NCBI RefSeq assembly: GCF_016862975.1
Contig: NZ_BONZ01000033.1
Location: forward strand, 1-61,370
Reading direction: 5' to 3'
Source: Rugosimonospora africana
GTDB lineage: Bacteria > Actinomycetota > Actinomycetes > Mycobacteriales > Micromonosporaceae
DNA: 61,370 nt
The notes below the pieces were generated by a model. That model was not told the DNA's origin. It was given only the letters and a program-made list of their open reading frames with translations, and did no database searches. Made by a program: the position numbers and the translations under genes. Positions 16,824 through 26,167 of this stretch are shown here, piece after piece (within the stretch, counting starts at the first letter, position 1; each line of letters begins with the position of its first letter).

Positions 16824-17957
16824 ATGCGTCCCACGGTGTTCCTGCGTGCCGGCATGGCCGGCGTGCTGTGCGCGGCGATGCTGACCGGTATCGGGCAGGC
16901 TCCGGCGCAAGCCGCCACGCCGCTGTCCATCCGCGGCGCCGACCTGTCCACGCTCCAGCGCGCCGAGGACCTCGGTGCCCGGTACTCCAACCAGAACGGC
17001 ACCCAGGGCGACGCGATGCAGATCCTCAAGGCGGCCGGGATGAACTACGTCCGGCTGCGGATCTGGGTGAACCCGGCCAGCGGGTACAACAACCAGGCGA
17101 AGGTCGTCGCGTTCGCCAGGCAGGTCAAGGCGGCCGGGCTCAAGTTGCTGGTCGACTTCCACTACTCCGACACCTGGGCCGACCCGGGCCACCAGGCGAC
17201 TCCGGCAGCGTGGCGCAACGACAACCTCAGCCAGCTCGAGACCGCGGTCTACAACTACACGTACTCGGTGTGTGACGCGCTGCGGGCGGCCGGCGCCACC
17301 GCGGACATGGTGCAGGTCGGCAACGAAATCAACTCCGGCATGCTGTGGCCGGTCGGCCAGCTCACCGGCGGCACCGGTGGGTGGAGCAACCTGGCCGGGC
17401 TGCTCGTCTCCGGGTACAACGCGGTCAAGGCGGTGTCCGCGTCCACTCAGGTGATGCTGCACATCGCGAACGGGGGCATGGACTCGCAGGCGCGCTGGTG
17501 GTTCGACGAGGCTGTCGCGTACCACGTGCCGTTCGACGTGATCGGGCTGTCGTACTACTCGTACTGGAGCGGTACGTTCTCCGGGCTGCAGACCACGCTG
17601 GCCGACCTGGCCAGCCGGTACGGCAAGCCCATCGTGATCGCCGAGACGGCGTACCCGTTCACCCTCGGCAACGCCGACTCGCAGGGCAACAACATCTCGA
17701 GTTCCTCACAGCTGACGTCCGGGTACCCGGCCACGGAGGCGGGGCAGCGGACCAATTTCCTCGCGGTCATCAACGCCATCAAGGCGGTGCCCAACGGGCG
17801 CGGCCTCGGCTACTTCTACTGGGAACCGACCTGGACGGCGGTCGCCGGCAACGGCTGGGACCCGACCAACCCGAACTCGGGCGACGGCTGGGACAATCAG
17901 GCGCTGTTCAACTGGAGCGGCCAGGCGCTGTCCGGCATCACGGACTTCGCCAACTGA
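16824..17957 (+). CDS. Secreted GH53 endo-beta-1,4-galactanase
   Basis: 377 residues. ATG 16824 follows GGAGG (16813-16817) by 6 nt. A signal peptide (about 1-31, ends GQAPAQA-ATP) precedes a GH53 barrel: LSIRGADLSTLQRAEDLG, YVRLRIWVNPASGYNN, KLLVDFHYSDTWADPGHQ. The acid/base Glu is in QVGNEINSGMLWP (E168) and the nucleophile in VIAETAYPF (E274). The end YFYWEPTW.TAVAGNGWD is typical. It cuts beta-1,4-galactan side chains of pectin (arabinogalactan type I) outside the cell, giving oligosaccharides that the two GH35 enzymes could trim. The promoter and operator are directly upstream. Confidence 0.94.
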   Translation: MRPTVFLRAGMAGVLCAAMLTGIGQAPAQAATPLSIRGADLSTLQRAEDLGARYSNQNGTQGDAMQILKAAGMNYVRLRIWVNPASGYNNQAKVVAFARQVKAAGLKLLVDFHYSDTWADPGHQATPAAWRNDNLSQLETAVYNYTYSVCDALRAAGATADMVQVGNEINSGMLWPVGQLTGGTGGWSNLAGLLVSGYNAVKAVSASTQVMLHIANGGMDSQARWWFDEAVAYHVPFDVIGLSYYSYWSGTFSGLQTTLADLASRYGKPIVIAETAYPFTLGNADSQGNNISSSSQLTSGYPATEAGQRTNFLAVINAIKAVPNGRGLGYFYWEPTWTAVAGNGWDPTNPNSGDGWDNQALFNWSGQALSGITDFAN

Positions 17958-17979
17958 CAACGGGAGAGGGATCCCATCG

Positions 17980-18930
17980 GTGATCGCAGTGCCGGAGCGG
18001 TTCGCGGAGTGGCGCATCCGCGCCGACGGCGAGTCTGGCCGGCAGTGGGTACGGTCGCTGCCGATGATCGTGGATCGGCTCCTCGATCGGTGGGGCCTGA
18101 CCATCGACGGTACCGAGCCGCTGTACGGGGCCCTGAGTCTCGTGGTCCTCGTCCGTCGTGGCGAGCAGCGGCTGGCGCTGAAGGTGACCTGGCCGGAGGC
18201 CAGCACCAGGGACGAGGCGATCGCGCTGCGCGCATGGCACGGCCGCGGCATGGTGGGTCTCCTGGATGCCGAGCCGGACGCGGGTGCTCTGCTGCTGGAG
18301 CGCCTGGACCACACCCGGTCCTTGCACGCGCTGCCGCTCTGGGACGCGGCGGAGGTCGCCGGCTCCCTCATCCGCACCCTCGCCGTGCCGGCGCCTGCCG
18401 GGCTGCGCACCCTGCACGAGGTCGCGGCCGGGATCCGCGAGAGTCTGCCCCGGCGCCAGCGAGCACTCGGCGACCCCGTGCCGGCGGGCTGGGCGGAAGC
18501 GGCCTGCCGATACGCACAGGAGTTGGCCGGCGCAGGCCAGCACGTGCTGATCCACGCCGACCTGCACTACGGCAACGTACTGGCCGCGACGCGGGTACCG
18601 TGGCTGGCCGTCGATGCCCGTGCGCTCCACGGCGCCCCGGAGTACTCCGTACCCGAACTGATGTGGAACCGCGCCGACGAACTGAGCACCGACGCCGACG
18701 TACGCCGCCTTCTCCGGGTCGTCGCCGAGGCCGGGAGCCTCGATGTCGAGGTCGCGTACGGCTGGGTCGTCGCCCGCTGCGTCGACTACTGGCTCTGGAG
18801 CCTTGAGCATGGGCTCACCATCGAACCCGTTCGCTGCGAGCGGGTTCTGAGCGCACTCGCCCCGGTGCGGGGCCCGGTCGCGGGAGACGTCACGGACCGA
18901 AGTCGTCCGGGTCTGTCATCACCTCGATGA
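17980..18930 (+). CDS. APH-family phosphotransferase (APH(6)/streptomycin-kinase-like)
   Basis: 316 residues. GTG 17980 is preceded by GGGAGAGGG and lies 22 bp after the GH53 stop. The catalytic loop LIHADLHYGNVLA (D194) identifies the aminoglycoside/choline kinase fold. The overall pattern (WRIRADGESGRQW at the start, LYGALSLVVLVRRGEQRLALKVTW, ending YWLWSLEHG) is that of APH(6) and hydroxyurea kinases. The usual metal-binding DPK segment reads VDARALHGAPEYSVPELMWN, so the residue after D is Ala. It may be a resistance or sugar kinase. The last 41 bp overlap the convergent TPP-enzyme gene. Confidence 0.8.
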   Translation: MIAVPERFAEWRIRADGESGRQWVRSLPMIVDRLLDRWGLTIDGTEPLYGALSLVVLVRRGEQRLALKVTWPEASTRDEAIALRAWHGRGMVGLLDAEPDAGALLLERLDHTRSLHALPLWDAAEVAGSLIRTLAVPAPAGLRTLHEVAAGIRESLPRRQRALGDPVPAGWAEAACRYAQELAGAGQHVLIHADLHYGNVLAATRVPWLAVDARALHGAPEYSVPELMWNRADELSTDADVRRLLRVVAEAGSLDVEVAYGWVVARCVDYWLWSLEHGLTIEPVRCERVLSALAPVRGPVAGDVTDRSRPGLSSPR

Positions 18931-20518
18931 GTGCCGGCCCGTCCGCCGACCGCGCCGAGCGCAGCTCGTCACGCAGGTCCGCGAGCCCGGTGACCCGTAC
19001 GCCGGGGACGCCGAAGCCGGTGCTCACCTCGGCGATGCGCGGCCCGGCGAGGTCCGTACCCGGGTACTCGTGGGTCTGGACCGCCCGGCCGCCGAACCGG
19101 CGCAGGGCCGCTCCGACCGCCGCGTACCGCTGGTTGTTGAGCACCACGAAGGTGACCGGGATCCGGTAGTACGCGGCGGTCCACAGCGCCGGGACGCCGA
19201 ACTGGAACACCCCGTCGCCGAGAATCGCCGCCACGTGCCGGCCCGGCTGGCCCAGCTGGACGCCGAGCGCGGCGCCCATTCCCCAGCCGAGCGACCCCGA
19301 CGAGCTCACGAAGAACGACTCGCCGGTGGGCTTGTCGGCGTACCGCTGAAGCAGCCCGCCGGCCGTGGTGACGTCCCCGACCAGGGTGCTGCCGGACAGC
19401 GCCTCGGTGACGGCCAGCACCGCGTCGACCGGGCGCAGGTAACGCGCGTCCGGATCGGCGGGCGGCACCTCCGCGGCGGGTACCGGCGGTGGCGCGGGCC
19501 GGTCGGCGTCGACGCCCAGCAGCTCGGCGAGCGCCTCGAGGACCAGCCTCGGGTCGCCGACCAGCCCGGCGTCGACGCCGTAGATCCGCCCGATCTGCTG
19601 GGCGTCCGGGTGGCTGTGCACCACGGTGGCGCCGGGCGGGAGGGACGGCCGCTTCGCCGGTTCGAACTCGTGGAACACCCGCCCACCGACGAAGAACAGC
19701 ACGTCGGCCTGCTGGACCAGGGGGTGGTTCACGTCGTAGTCGCCGCGGTAGTTCGGGTGGCCGGTCGGGAACCCGGGCCGTTCGAAGCTGCGCCGTTCCT
19801 CCATGAACACCGGCGCGCCGAGCCGCTGCGCGAGTGCGACCATCGCCGGTACGGCGCCGGCACGGCCGACCTCGCTGCCGGCGATGAGCACCGGCGCCTG
19901 TGCCTGGCGGAGCAGTCGCGCCGCCGAGTCGAGCGCGGCCCGCGACGGCGCGACCCGGGTGTCGACCCGGTGTGCGGAGACATTCGGCTGGGGTGCGTCG
20001 GCGGGCCGGTCCAGCAGGTCCTGGCTCAGCCCCACCCAGACCGGGCCGGCCGGTTCGGCGACGGCCAGGGTGAAGGCACGGTTGACGTCCTCGACCACGG
20101 TGTCGGAGGTCAGGCTCTGCCAGTCGTCCTTGACGAACTGTCCGACCAGGTCACGGGTCCGGCGGGCGGTGGTGAAGCCGCTGCGCGCCTGGATGGTGGC
20201 CGGCTTCAGCCCATTGAGGACGACCACCGGGGAGTACGCGAGCTGCGCGGCGTACAGGTTGGCCAGGCCGTTGCTGAGGCCGACGTTCGCGTGCAGGTAC
20301 GCCAGGCTGGGCGCACCCGTCGCCCGGGCGAGGCCGTCGGCCATGGAGACGGTGACGCCCTCGTGCGTGGTCAGTACGAGGTCGAGGTCGTCGCGGTCCA
20401 CCATCGCGTCCAGTACCGCCGCCTCGGTGCTGCCCGGGCAGGTGAACAGCCGGTTCACGCCCCAGTCGGCGACGAGGTCGAGCAGCGCGCCGGCCACTGT
20501 CCGGTCCGGCCGCGTCAT
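18890..20518 (-). CDS. TPP-dependent decarboxylase, benzoylformate decarboxylase-like
   Basis: 542 residues from ATG 20518, overlapping the ATPase stop as ATGA. The chain has the three-domain TPP fold. The activating Glu is in LTTHEGVTVSMADGLARATG (about 50). LHANVGLSNGLANL matches the benzoylformate decarboxylase segment with its active-site His. VFFVGGRVFHEFEP aligns by eye with the second active-site His region. GDGVFQF then NNQ, about 25 residues later, is the Mg-TPP motif. It could convert an arylglyoxylate to an aldehyde that the co-encoded aldehyde dehydrogenase oxidises. Acetolactate-synthase-like roles cannot be excluded. Last gene of the operon. Confidence 0.82.
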   Translation of the reverse strand: MTRPDRTVAGALLDLVADWGVNRLFTCPGSTEAAVLDAMVDRDDLDLVLTTHEGVTVSMADGLARATGAPSLAYLHANVGLSNGLANLYAAQLAYSPVVVLNGLKPATIQARSGFTTARRTRDLVGQFVKDDWQSLTSDTVVEDVNRAFTLAVAEPAGPVWVGLSQDLLDRPADAPQPNVSAHRVDTRVAPSRAALDSAARLLRQAQAPVLIAGSEVGRAGAVPAMVALAQRLGAPVFMEERRSFERPGFPTGHPNYRGDYDVNHPLVQQADVLFFVGGRVFHEFEPAKRPSLPPGATVVHSHPDAQQIGRIYGVDAGLVGDPRLVLEALAELLGVDADRPAPPPVPAAEVPPADPDARYLRPVDAVLAVTEALSGSTLVGDVTTAGGLLQRYADKPTGESFFVSSSGSLGWGMGAALGVQLGQPGRHVAAILGDGVFQFGVPALWTAAYYRIPVTFVVLNNQRYAAVGAALRRFGGRAVQTHEYPGTDLAGPRIAEVSTGFGVPGVRVTGLADLRDELRSARSADGPALIEVMTDPDDFGP

Positions 20519-21339
20519 GACGCGGTCACCAGTTCGAGGAGGTGCTGGCGCAGCGCGGTGAACCGTTCGTCGGACCGGGTGACGGCCTGGCTGCGCGGCT
20601 TGGCGAGGTCGACCGCCACGATCTCCTTGACCTGGCTCGGCGCCGGGGACAGCACGATCACCCGGTCGGCGAGGTACACCGCCTCGTCGATGTCGTGGGT
20701 GACCAGCACGATCGTGACGCCGTACTCGTCGCGTACCCGGAGAATCAGGTCCTCCAGGTCGAAGCGGGTCTGCGCGTCGACGGAAGCGAACGGCTCGTCC
20801 ATGAACAGCAGGTCCGGCTGGTACGCCAGCGCCCGGGCGATCGCCACCCGCTGCTGCATGCCGCCGGACAGCTGCCACGGGTACCGCTTGCCGACGTCGC
20901 CGAGCCCGACCGCCGTGAGTACCTCGCGGACCCGCCGCTCCCGGGCCTGCCGGTCCACCTTGCGCACCTTCAGCGGTACCGCGATGTTGCGGCTGATGCT
21001 CAGCCACGGGAACAGCGACCTGCTGTAGTCCTGGAAGACCACGCCGACCTGCTCCGGTACCCGCTGCATCGCGGCGCCCTCGAACAGGGCCGTACCGGAG
21101 GTCAGCGGCAGCAACCCGCTCAGGCAGCGCAGCAGGGTCGTCTTGCCGGCGCCGCTCGGGCCCACGATGCAGACGAACTCCCCCGCCTCCACCTCGAACG
21201 AGACGTCGGCGATAGCCTCCCGCTCGTCCGCGCGCCCGGCGTTGTAGACCTTGCGCAGCGACTCGACGGACAGCACCGGACCCGACCCGCGGGCCGTCGG
21301 TTCCCGGTCCGTCGCGACGCCGCCTCTGGATGTCGTCAT
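20515..21339 (-). CDS. ABC transporter ATPase, SsuB/TauB (NitT/TauT) type
   Basis: 274 residues from ATG 21339, with AAGAGGTGA just upstream. Walker A GPSGAGKTT is at 60-68. The signature is LSGGMQQRVAIARALAYQP, Walker B LLFMDEPFA, D-loop SVDAQTR and H-loop VTHDIDEA. It powers the import complex made by the two permeases and the binding protein encoded upstream in the same operon. The stop overlaps the decarboxylase start by 4 bp. Confidence 0.93.
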   Translation of the reverse strand: MTTSRGGVATDREPTARGSGPVLSVESLRKVYNAGRADEREAIADVSFEVEAGEFVCIVGPSGAGKTTLLRCLSGLLPLTSGTALFEGAAMQRVPEQVGVVFQDYSRSLFPWLSISRNIAVPLKVRKVDRQARERRVREVLTAVGLGDVGKRYPWQLSGGMQQRVAIARALAYQPDLLFMDEPFASVDAQTRFDLEDLILRVRDEYGVTIVLVTHDIDEAVYLADRVIVLSPAPSQVKEIVAVDLAKPRSQAVTRSDERFTALRQHLLELVTAS

Positions 21340-21344
21340 CGCGC

Positions 21345-22307
21345 TCACCTCTTCCCTTCCACGGCGCGGGCGCCGATGTACCAGCCCAGCACCAGCCTTT
21401 CCACGGCGACGAAGACGAGCGTCAGCAGGCTGCCCACCACGGCGAGCACGATGATGCCGGTCCACATGTCAGTGATCGCGAACCGCTGCTGGGCGTCCAG
21501 GATGAAGAACCCGATGCCGGACGTCGACGCGACGAGTTCACTGACCACCATCATGATGATCGAGATCTGGAGACTGTTCCGCAAGCCCGCCATGATCTGT
21601 GGGAGCGCGGCGGGCAGGACGACGGAACGCACCGTACGCAGCGGCGACATGTGCAGTACCCGGGCGGTGTCCAGCTGGAGCGGGTCCACGCCGCGCATGC
21701 CGTCGACAGTGTTGAGCAGGGTGGGCCATACCGACGCGAGCACGATGATGGCGATCTTCATGCCGTTGCCGATGCCGAGGACGGCGATGATGGCGGGCAG
21801 GATCGCGGCGGACGGGATGACGTAGACGAAGTACAGCAGCGGGGTGATCGCGTCCCGGACGTGCCGGAAATACCAGAGCAGCGCGCCGCCGACGACCCCG
21901 ATCGCCCCGGCCATCGCATACCCGATGGCGAAGTGTTCGAGGCTCGGCACCAGATCCTTCTTGCTGTCACCGGTGATCCAGAGGTCGACCAGGCGGTGCA
22001 GGATCTCCGACAGCGGCGGGAAGTACGGCGAACTGCTGGACGCCGACGCCAGCCACCACGCGACGATCAGCGCGGCGAAGAACCACAGCCGCCAGACCGA
22101 CGCCAGCGCGCGCAGTGCGGCCGGCGCACGCCTCCGTCCGTTGCCGGCGGGGCCCCGCTGACCATTGCCGGCGGGCGCGCCGGGCCGGCCGGCGGACCCG
22201 GATCCGGCCGGTGCCACGTCCGGGACCGTCACCGCGGGCGCCGTCGCCGGAGCTGAGGCGGGCAGCGTGGTGCCGCCGGCGTCGCGGGGGCTGTTGGTGG
22301 TCGACAT
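21345..22307 (-). CDS. ABC transporter permease, SsuC/TauC type (1)
   Basis: 320 residues. A Gly/Pro/Ala-rich cytoplasmic N-terminus of about 70 residues precedes six membrane spans. The EAA loop that contacts the ATPase is VLHMSPLRTVRSVVLPAALPQIMAGLRN. (shown in two parts: VLHMSPLRTVRSVV, LPAALPQIMAGLRN). It lies 5 bp before the ATPase start and 10 bp after the second permease stop. The two permeases differ strongly in sequence, so the channel is likely a heterodimer. Confidence 0.92.
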   Translation of the reverse strand: MSTTNSPRDAGGTTLPASAPATAPAVTVPDVAPAGSGSAGRPGAPAGNGQRGPAGNGRRRAPAALRALASVWRLWFFAALIVAWWLASASSSSPYFPPLSEILHRLVDLWITGDSKKDLVPSLEHFAIGYAMAGAIGVVGGALLWYFRHVRDAITPLLYFVYVIPSAAILPAIIAVLGIGNGMKIAIIVLASVWPTLLNTVDGMRGVDPLQLDTARVLHMSPLRTVRSVVLPAALPQIMAGLRNSLQISIIMMVVSELVASTSGIGFFILDAQQRFAITDMWTGIIVLAVVGSLLTLVFVAVERLVLGWYIGARAVEGKR

Positions 22308-22317
22308 ACCCGCTCCC

Positions 22318-23112
22318 TCAGGACGCCCGTGCCGAGCTTCGGTTGCGCTGGCTCTCGTGCCAGTGCAGCAGCCGGCGTTCGGCTGCCATGAACGCGCCGG
22401 TGACCACGACGCCGAGCAGCCCGGTCACCAGGATGAGGGCGTACATGTCCGGCAGTTCGGAGGGCCCGGCGTTCTCCGCGGTCAGGACGCCCAGCCCGAG
22501 CCCGGCGGCGCCACCGATGAGTTCGGCGATGACCGCGAGGATCAGCCCGGTCGCCGCGGCCACCCTCAGCCCGGTGGCCAGGAACGGCGCCGCGCTGGGC
22601 AGCGTGACGACGCCGAACCGGCGCAGGCCGCGCACCTGGAGCACCTGGGCGGTGTCGCGCACCACCGGGTCGACCGCCCGCACGCCGTAGATGACCTGGA
22701 TGGTCAGGGGCCAGAAGATGCCGAACGAGACCAGGAACAGCTTCATCTGCATGGTGGCTCCGAAGATGATGATCGCCAGGGGCAGGATGGCGATCGCCGG
22801 TACCGTCTTCAGAACCTCGATGACCGGGATGACGCTGCGGTACGCGAACCGGCTGTAACCCAGCAGCGAACCGACGACGATGGCCAGCCCGCCGCCGATG
22901 AGCATGCCCAGCGCCCAGCCCTGGAGGGTCTGCCCGACGGCCGCCCACAGTTCCCGCGTGCCGAGCTGGTGCCCGAGTGCGCTGACGGTGCTGGTCATCG
23001 TCGGGAACGAGTCCTTCGACAGCACCCCGGTGGCGCTCAGCACCTGCCAGAGCGCGAGGGCCAGGACGAAGACGCCGACCCGGGCGGCGATCCGCAGGCT
23101 ACCGCTGACCAT
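22318..23112 (-). CDS. ABC transporter permease, SsuC/TauC type (2)
   Basis: 264 residues. ATG 23112 is chosen because GGAGG ends 5 nt upstream; it overlaps the 3' end of the aldehyde dehydrogenase gene by 14 bp. Six spans are seen. The EAA loop is VLQVRGLRRFGVVTLPSAAP followed by FLATGLRVA. The first helix is VGVFVLALALWQVLSATG. It partners with the permease encoded at 21345-22307. Confidence 0.92.
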   Translation of the reverse strand: MVSGSLRIAARVGVFVLALALWQVLSATGVLSKDSFPTMTSTVSALGHQLGTRELWAAVGQTLQGWALGMLIGGGLAIVVGSLLGYSRFAYRSVIPVIEVLKTVPAIAILPLAIIIFGATMQMKLFLVSFGIFWPLTIQVIYGVRAVDPVVRDTAQVLQVRGLRRFGVVTLPSAAPFLATGLRVAAATGLILAVIAELIGGAAGLGLGVLTAENAGPSELPDMYALILVTGLLGVVVTGAFMAAERRLLHWHESQRNRSSARAS

Positions 23113-24709
23113 CGCCACCTCCGGTCGCGTCGGCCGGGCCGGCGCCGGCCGAGCCCGCGCCGGGCGCACCTGCCGGATGGGGTACGCCCGCGGGACCGGG
23201 TGCACCCGCGGGGCCGGAGAAGTTCTCCGGGCCGGGCAGGCCGGACACGTCGATCCAGTCCGCGATCACCTGCGACTCGGTACACGCGTTCAGCGCCGCC
23301 ACGCCGTGGTTGCGGCCCATCCCGCTGCGTTTGAAGCCACCGAACGGCATCGACACGTCGGACGCGCCGATCCGGTGCACGTTGACGAACACGCTGCCTG
23401 CCTCGAGCCGGCGCGCCACCCGGCGCGCGTGCTCCCGGTCGTCGGTCCACACCGAGGCGGCCAGGCCGTACTCCGTCGCGTTGGCCATCGCCACCGCCCG
23501 GTCGTCGTCGTCGAACGGCAGCACCGGCACGACCGGGCCGAACTGCTCGGTCGCGACCAGTTCCGCGTCCGGCGCCAGGCCGGTCACCACCATCGGCGGC
23601 AGGAAGTACCCGCGGTCCCAGTCCCGCTCGGACAGCTTGTGCCCGAGTTCGTGGACCGTGGCCCCGGCGGCCCGGGCGCCGTCGACCAGGCTGACCACCC
23701 GGTCGTACTGCGCGCGGTTGTTGAGCGGGCCCATCGTCGCGCAGGGGTCGAGCCCGTCCCCGACGACCAGTTCGTCGACGGCCGCGGTGAAGCGCTCGAC
23801 GAACTGGTCGTACCGCGACGAGTGCACGTAGATCCGCTTGACGTTGAAGCAGACCTGGCCGCTGAGCGTGTAGACGCCGGATACCAGCTCGCGGACCATC
23901 CGGTCGGTGACCGTGGCGTCCTCTAGCACGATCGCCGGGTCGTTGCCGCCCAGTTCGAGGCTGACGTTCTTCAGGTTGCCGGCGGCGTCGCGCAGCACCC
24001 GCTGCCCGGTGGCGATGCTGCCGGTGAAGAACACCTTGCGTACCCGGTCGTGCCGGGCGATCGCGGCGCCCGGCTCACCGGTGCCCGGGACCACGTTCAA
24101 CACCCCCGGCGGCAGGTGCCCGGCCAGGACGCGCAGCACCTCGGTCAGCGCCAGCGGGGCCAGCTCGGACGGCTTGACCACCGCCGTGTTGCCGGCCATC
24201 AGAGTCGGCGCCAGCCCCAGGAACCCGAGGTACACCGGGCTGTTCCAGGGGACGATGACACCGGTGACGCCGACCGGGCGCCGGCCGGTCCAGACCGTGC
24301 CGCGCTCGTCGGACCGGAACACCCCGTCGGTCAGCTCGTCGGCCAGACCGCAGTAGTACCGCAGGATGTGCCCGGCGCCGCCGACGTCCAGCCGCGACTC
24401 CCACAGCACCTTGCCCTGCTCGCGCGTCATCAGTTCGGCCAGGCGCTCGCGGTGCGGGTCCAGCGCGTCCGCCCCGGCCTGCAGCAGCTCGGCCCGCTCG
24501 TGCGGGTCGAGCGCGGCCCAGCCGGACGCGGCCGCGTCGGCGGCGGCGACCGCCCGGTCCACGTGTTCGGCCGTACCGAGCGCGACCTCGCCGACGATTT
24601 CGTCGGTGCGCGCCGGGTTGTGCACGCCGGTCACGTCCGCCGGGACAACCTCGCCAGCGACGCGCACCTCGGCCAGGTCGGTCCGCGCCGCATTCACGGT
24701 GTCGGTCAC
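23099..24709 (-). CDS. Aldehyde dehydrogenase (ALDH superfamily)
   Basis: 536 residues. The NAD motif IVPWNSPVYLGFLGLAPTLM (about 152-171), FTGSIATGQRVL, general-base Glu in LELGGNDP (E252) and catalytic Cys in SGQVCFNVKRIYV (C287) are all intact. PFGGFKRSGMGRNHG is near the end. The last 45 residues are a Gly/Pro/Ala tail not typical of the family. In this operon it would oxidise the aldehyde made by the TPP decarboxylase, for example a benzaldehyde to a benzoate. The substrate is inferred from context only. Confidence 0.92.
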   Translation of the reverse strand: MTDTVNAARTDLAEVRVAGEVVPADVTGVHNPARTDEIVGEVALGTAEHVDRAVAAADAAASGWAALDPHERAELLQAGADALDPHRERLAELMTREQGKVLWESRLDVGGAGHILRYYCGLADELTDGVFRSDERGTVWTGRRPVGVTGVIVPWNSPVYLGFLGLAPTLMAGNTAVVKPSELAPLALTEVLRVLAGHLPPGVLNVVPGTGEPGAAIARHDRVRKVFFTGSIATGQRVLRDAAGNLKNVSLELGGNDPAIVLEDATVTDRMVRELVSGVYTLSGQVCFNVKRIYVHSSRYDQFVERFTAAVDELVVGDGLDPCATMGPLNNRAQYDRVVSLVDGARAAGATVHELGHKLSERDWDRGYFLPPMVVTGLAPDAELVATEQFGPVVPVLPFDDDDRAVAMANATEYGLAASVWTDDREHARRVARRLEAGSVFVNVHRIGASDVSMPFGGFKRSGMGRNHGVAALNACTESQVIADWIDVSGLPGPENFSGPAGAPGPAGVPHPAGAPGAGSAGAGPADATGGGDGQR

Positions 24710-24788
24710 CGCAACTCCTCAGCATTTCCGGTGGTTGAACGGTTCACACCGCCGCGGGCCACCCGGTGGCGCCCCACGGCGGCGGACG

Positions 24789-25766
24789 TCAGTTCGATGA
24801 CGGCGGGGTCCAGATCAGGGAGTTCGGGTCGACCGTCGACTTGATGGCCCCCTGCTGCTTCATCAGGTCCTGGGTCTGCGAGATGGACTGCACGTTCAGC
24901 TCGGGTATGTAATTGCTCGCGATCTCCTGCGCCTGGGCGTCCGCCGCGGACAGCTTCAGGTACTTGACCAGTGTCGCCTTCTCCTCGGTGAGGTGCGTCT
25001 TGGCGTACACGGTCGTCTCGTTGATGGCGTCCTGGAACTGCTGGGCGGTCTTGGCGTTGCCGCTCAGGTACTTCGCGGTCGCGCCGAAGCAGTACACGGT
25101 CCCGTTCGGGAACAGCTGCGAATTCGGGTACGCCAGCGGCTTGGCACCGGCCTTCAACGCGATCTGCAGGAACGGCGACGTGACGACCGCGGCCTGGATC
25201 CGGCCGTCCGCCAACGCCTGCGGCATCTGGGGGAACGGGATGGCGACGAACTTCTCGTTCTTGGCGCCGGCATCCTCGGCGATCTTCTTGGCCTCCAGCA
25301 GGTTGATCGAGGAGAGCTGCACGACGCCGATGGTCTTCCCGCTCAGCTGGGCGGGATTGGTGACGCCGCTCTTGGCGGACGCGACGAAGGCGGCGCTGTC
25401 GCTGTTCGGGTCGACCTGGCCGTCGACCACCGACACACACTTCAGCTTCTGCCCGCCGAGGTTGGTGTTGATGAGTACCGGCGTGGTGACGAACCCGAAC
25501 TGGTACTGCCCGCTGACCATCGACGCGACGATCGGTGTCGGCGAGGCCGCCTCGAACAGCTTCACCTTCAAGCCGTGCTTGGCGAAGATGCCCTTCTCGG
25601 TGGCCAGGAAGAGCACGGCGGCGTCGTCGAACGCGACGTATCCCACGTTGACGTCGGTGAGACCGCCAGAAGAGCCGCTGCCCGAACCGCTTCCGCCGCC
25701 ACCGCACCCCGCGGCAAGCGCGGCGACCGTGGCTAACGCGACGCTGACCCCGACGACCTTGCGCAC
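24789..25766 (-). CDS. ABC transporter substrate-binding lipoprotein (NMT1/SsuA type)
   Basis: 325 residues. GTG 25766 follows GGAGG with a 6-nt spacer. A lipoprotein signal (VSVALATVAALAAGC, Cys at about 21) and a Gly/Ser linker lead into a type 2 periplasmic-binding fold: VNVGYVAFDDAAVLFLATEK, GIFAKHGLKVKLFEAASPTP, LADGRIQAAVVTSPF. Such proteins bind sulfonates, thiamine precursors or aromatic acids such as phthalate. The flanking catabolic genes favour an aromatic acid. A 401-bp space separates it from the FAH gene upstream. Confidence 0.92.
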   Translation of the reverse strand: MRKVVGVSVALATVAALAAGCGGGGSGSGSGSSGGLTDVNVGYVAFDDAAVLFLATEKGIFAKHGLKVKLFEAASPTPIVASMVSGQYQFGFVTTPVLINTNLGGQKLKCVSVVDGQVDPNSDSAAFVASAKSGVTNPAQLSGKTIGVVQLSSINLLEAKKIAEDAGAKNEKFVAIPFPQMPQALADGRIQAAVVTSPFLQIALKAGAKPLAYPNSQLFPNGTVYCFGATAKYLSGNAKTAQQFQDAINETTVYAKTHLTEEKATLVKYLKLSAADAQAQEIASNYIPELNVQSISQTQDLMKQQGAIKSTVDPNSLIWTPPSSN

Positions 25767-26167
25767 TGTTGACCTCCGATGGCGTACCGGCGAGCGCGGC
25801 CCCACGGGCTTCCCGGGATTTCGGATGTGACGGCGGACGCTGCGTGCAGCCCCTGTCGGACGCCCGGGCTCGCGCCGCTGAGCCGGTGAAACTGCGCTGT
25901 GGAAACCTTGTCGAAACCCTAGGACCGCCACCGGCGCATGTCCATCTTGCGGAACTCTTTTGTCGCCAGGTTCCTCTATGCGGACAACTGCGCGGCGGTG
26001 TCGCGGAGAATCCGCAGGCCCGGCGGCTGGCGGCTGGCGGTCCTTGATCCGGCCTCGCCGTCTTCGATCGGGTCTCACGCCTTCGATCCGGCCGGGCATC
26101 CGGGCGGGCCGCGGTCAGCGCGCTGGCGGTCTGACGGTTCCCGGCTGGCGGCCGGCGGACCTCGGGG
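25767..26167. other. Non-coding gap inside the aromatic operon
   Basis: No convincing gene is seen on either strand. GAAAC occurs three times (25888, 25902, 25913), two of them as GAAACC 11 bp apart. GGAAC (25951-25955) and GTTCC (25970-25974) form a wide dyad. This gap may hold a second promoter for the transport and decarboxylase half of the cluster, reading leftward. Confidence 0.4.
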
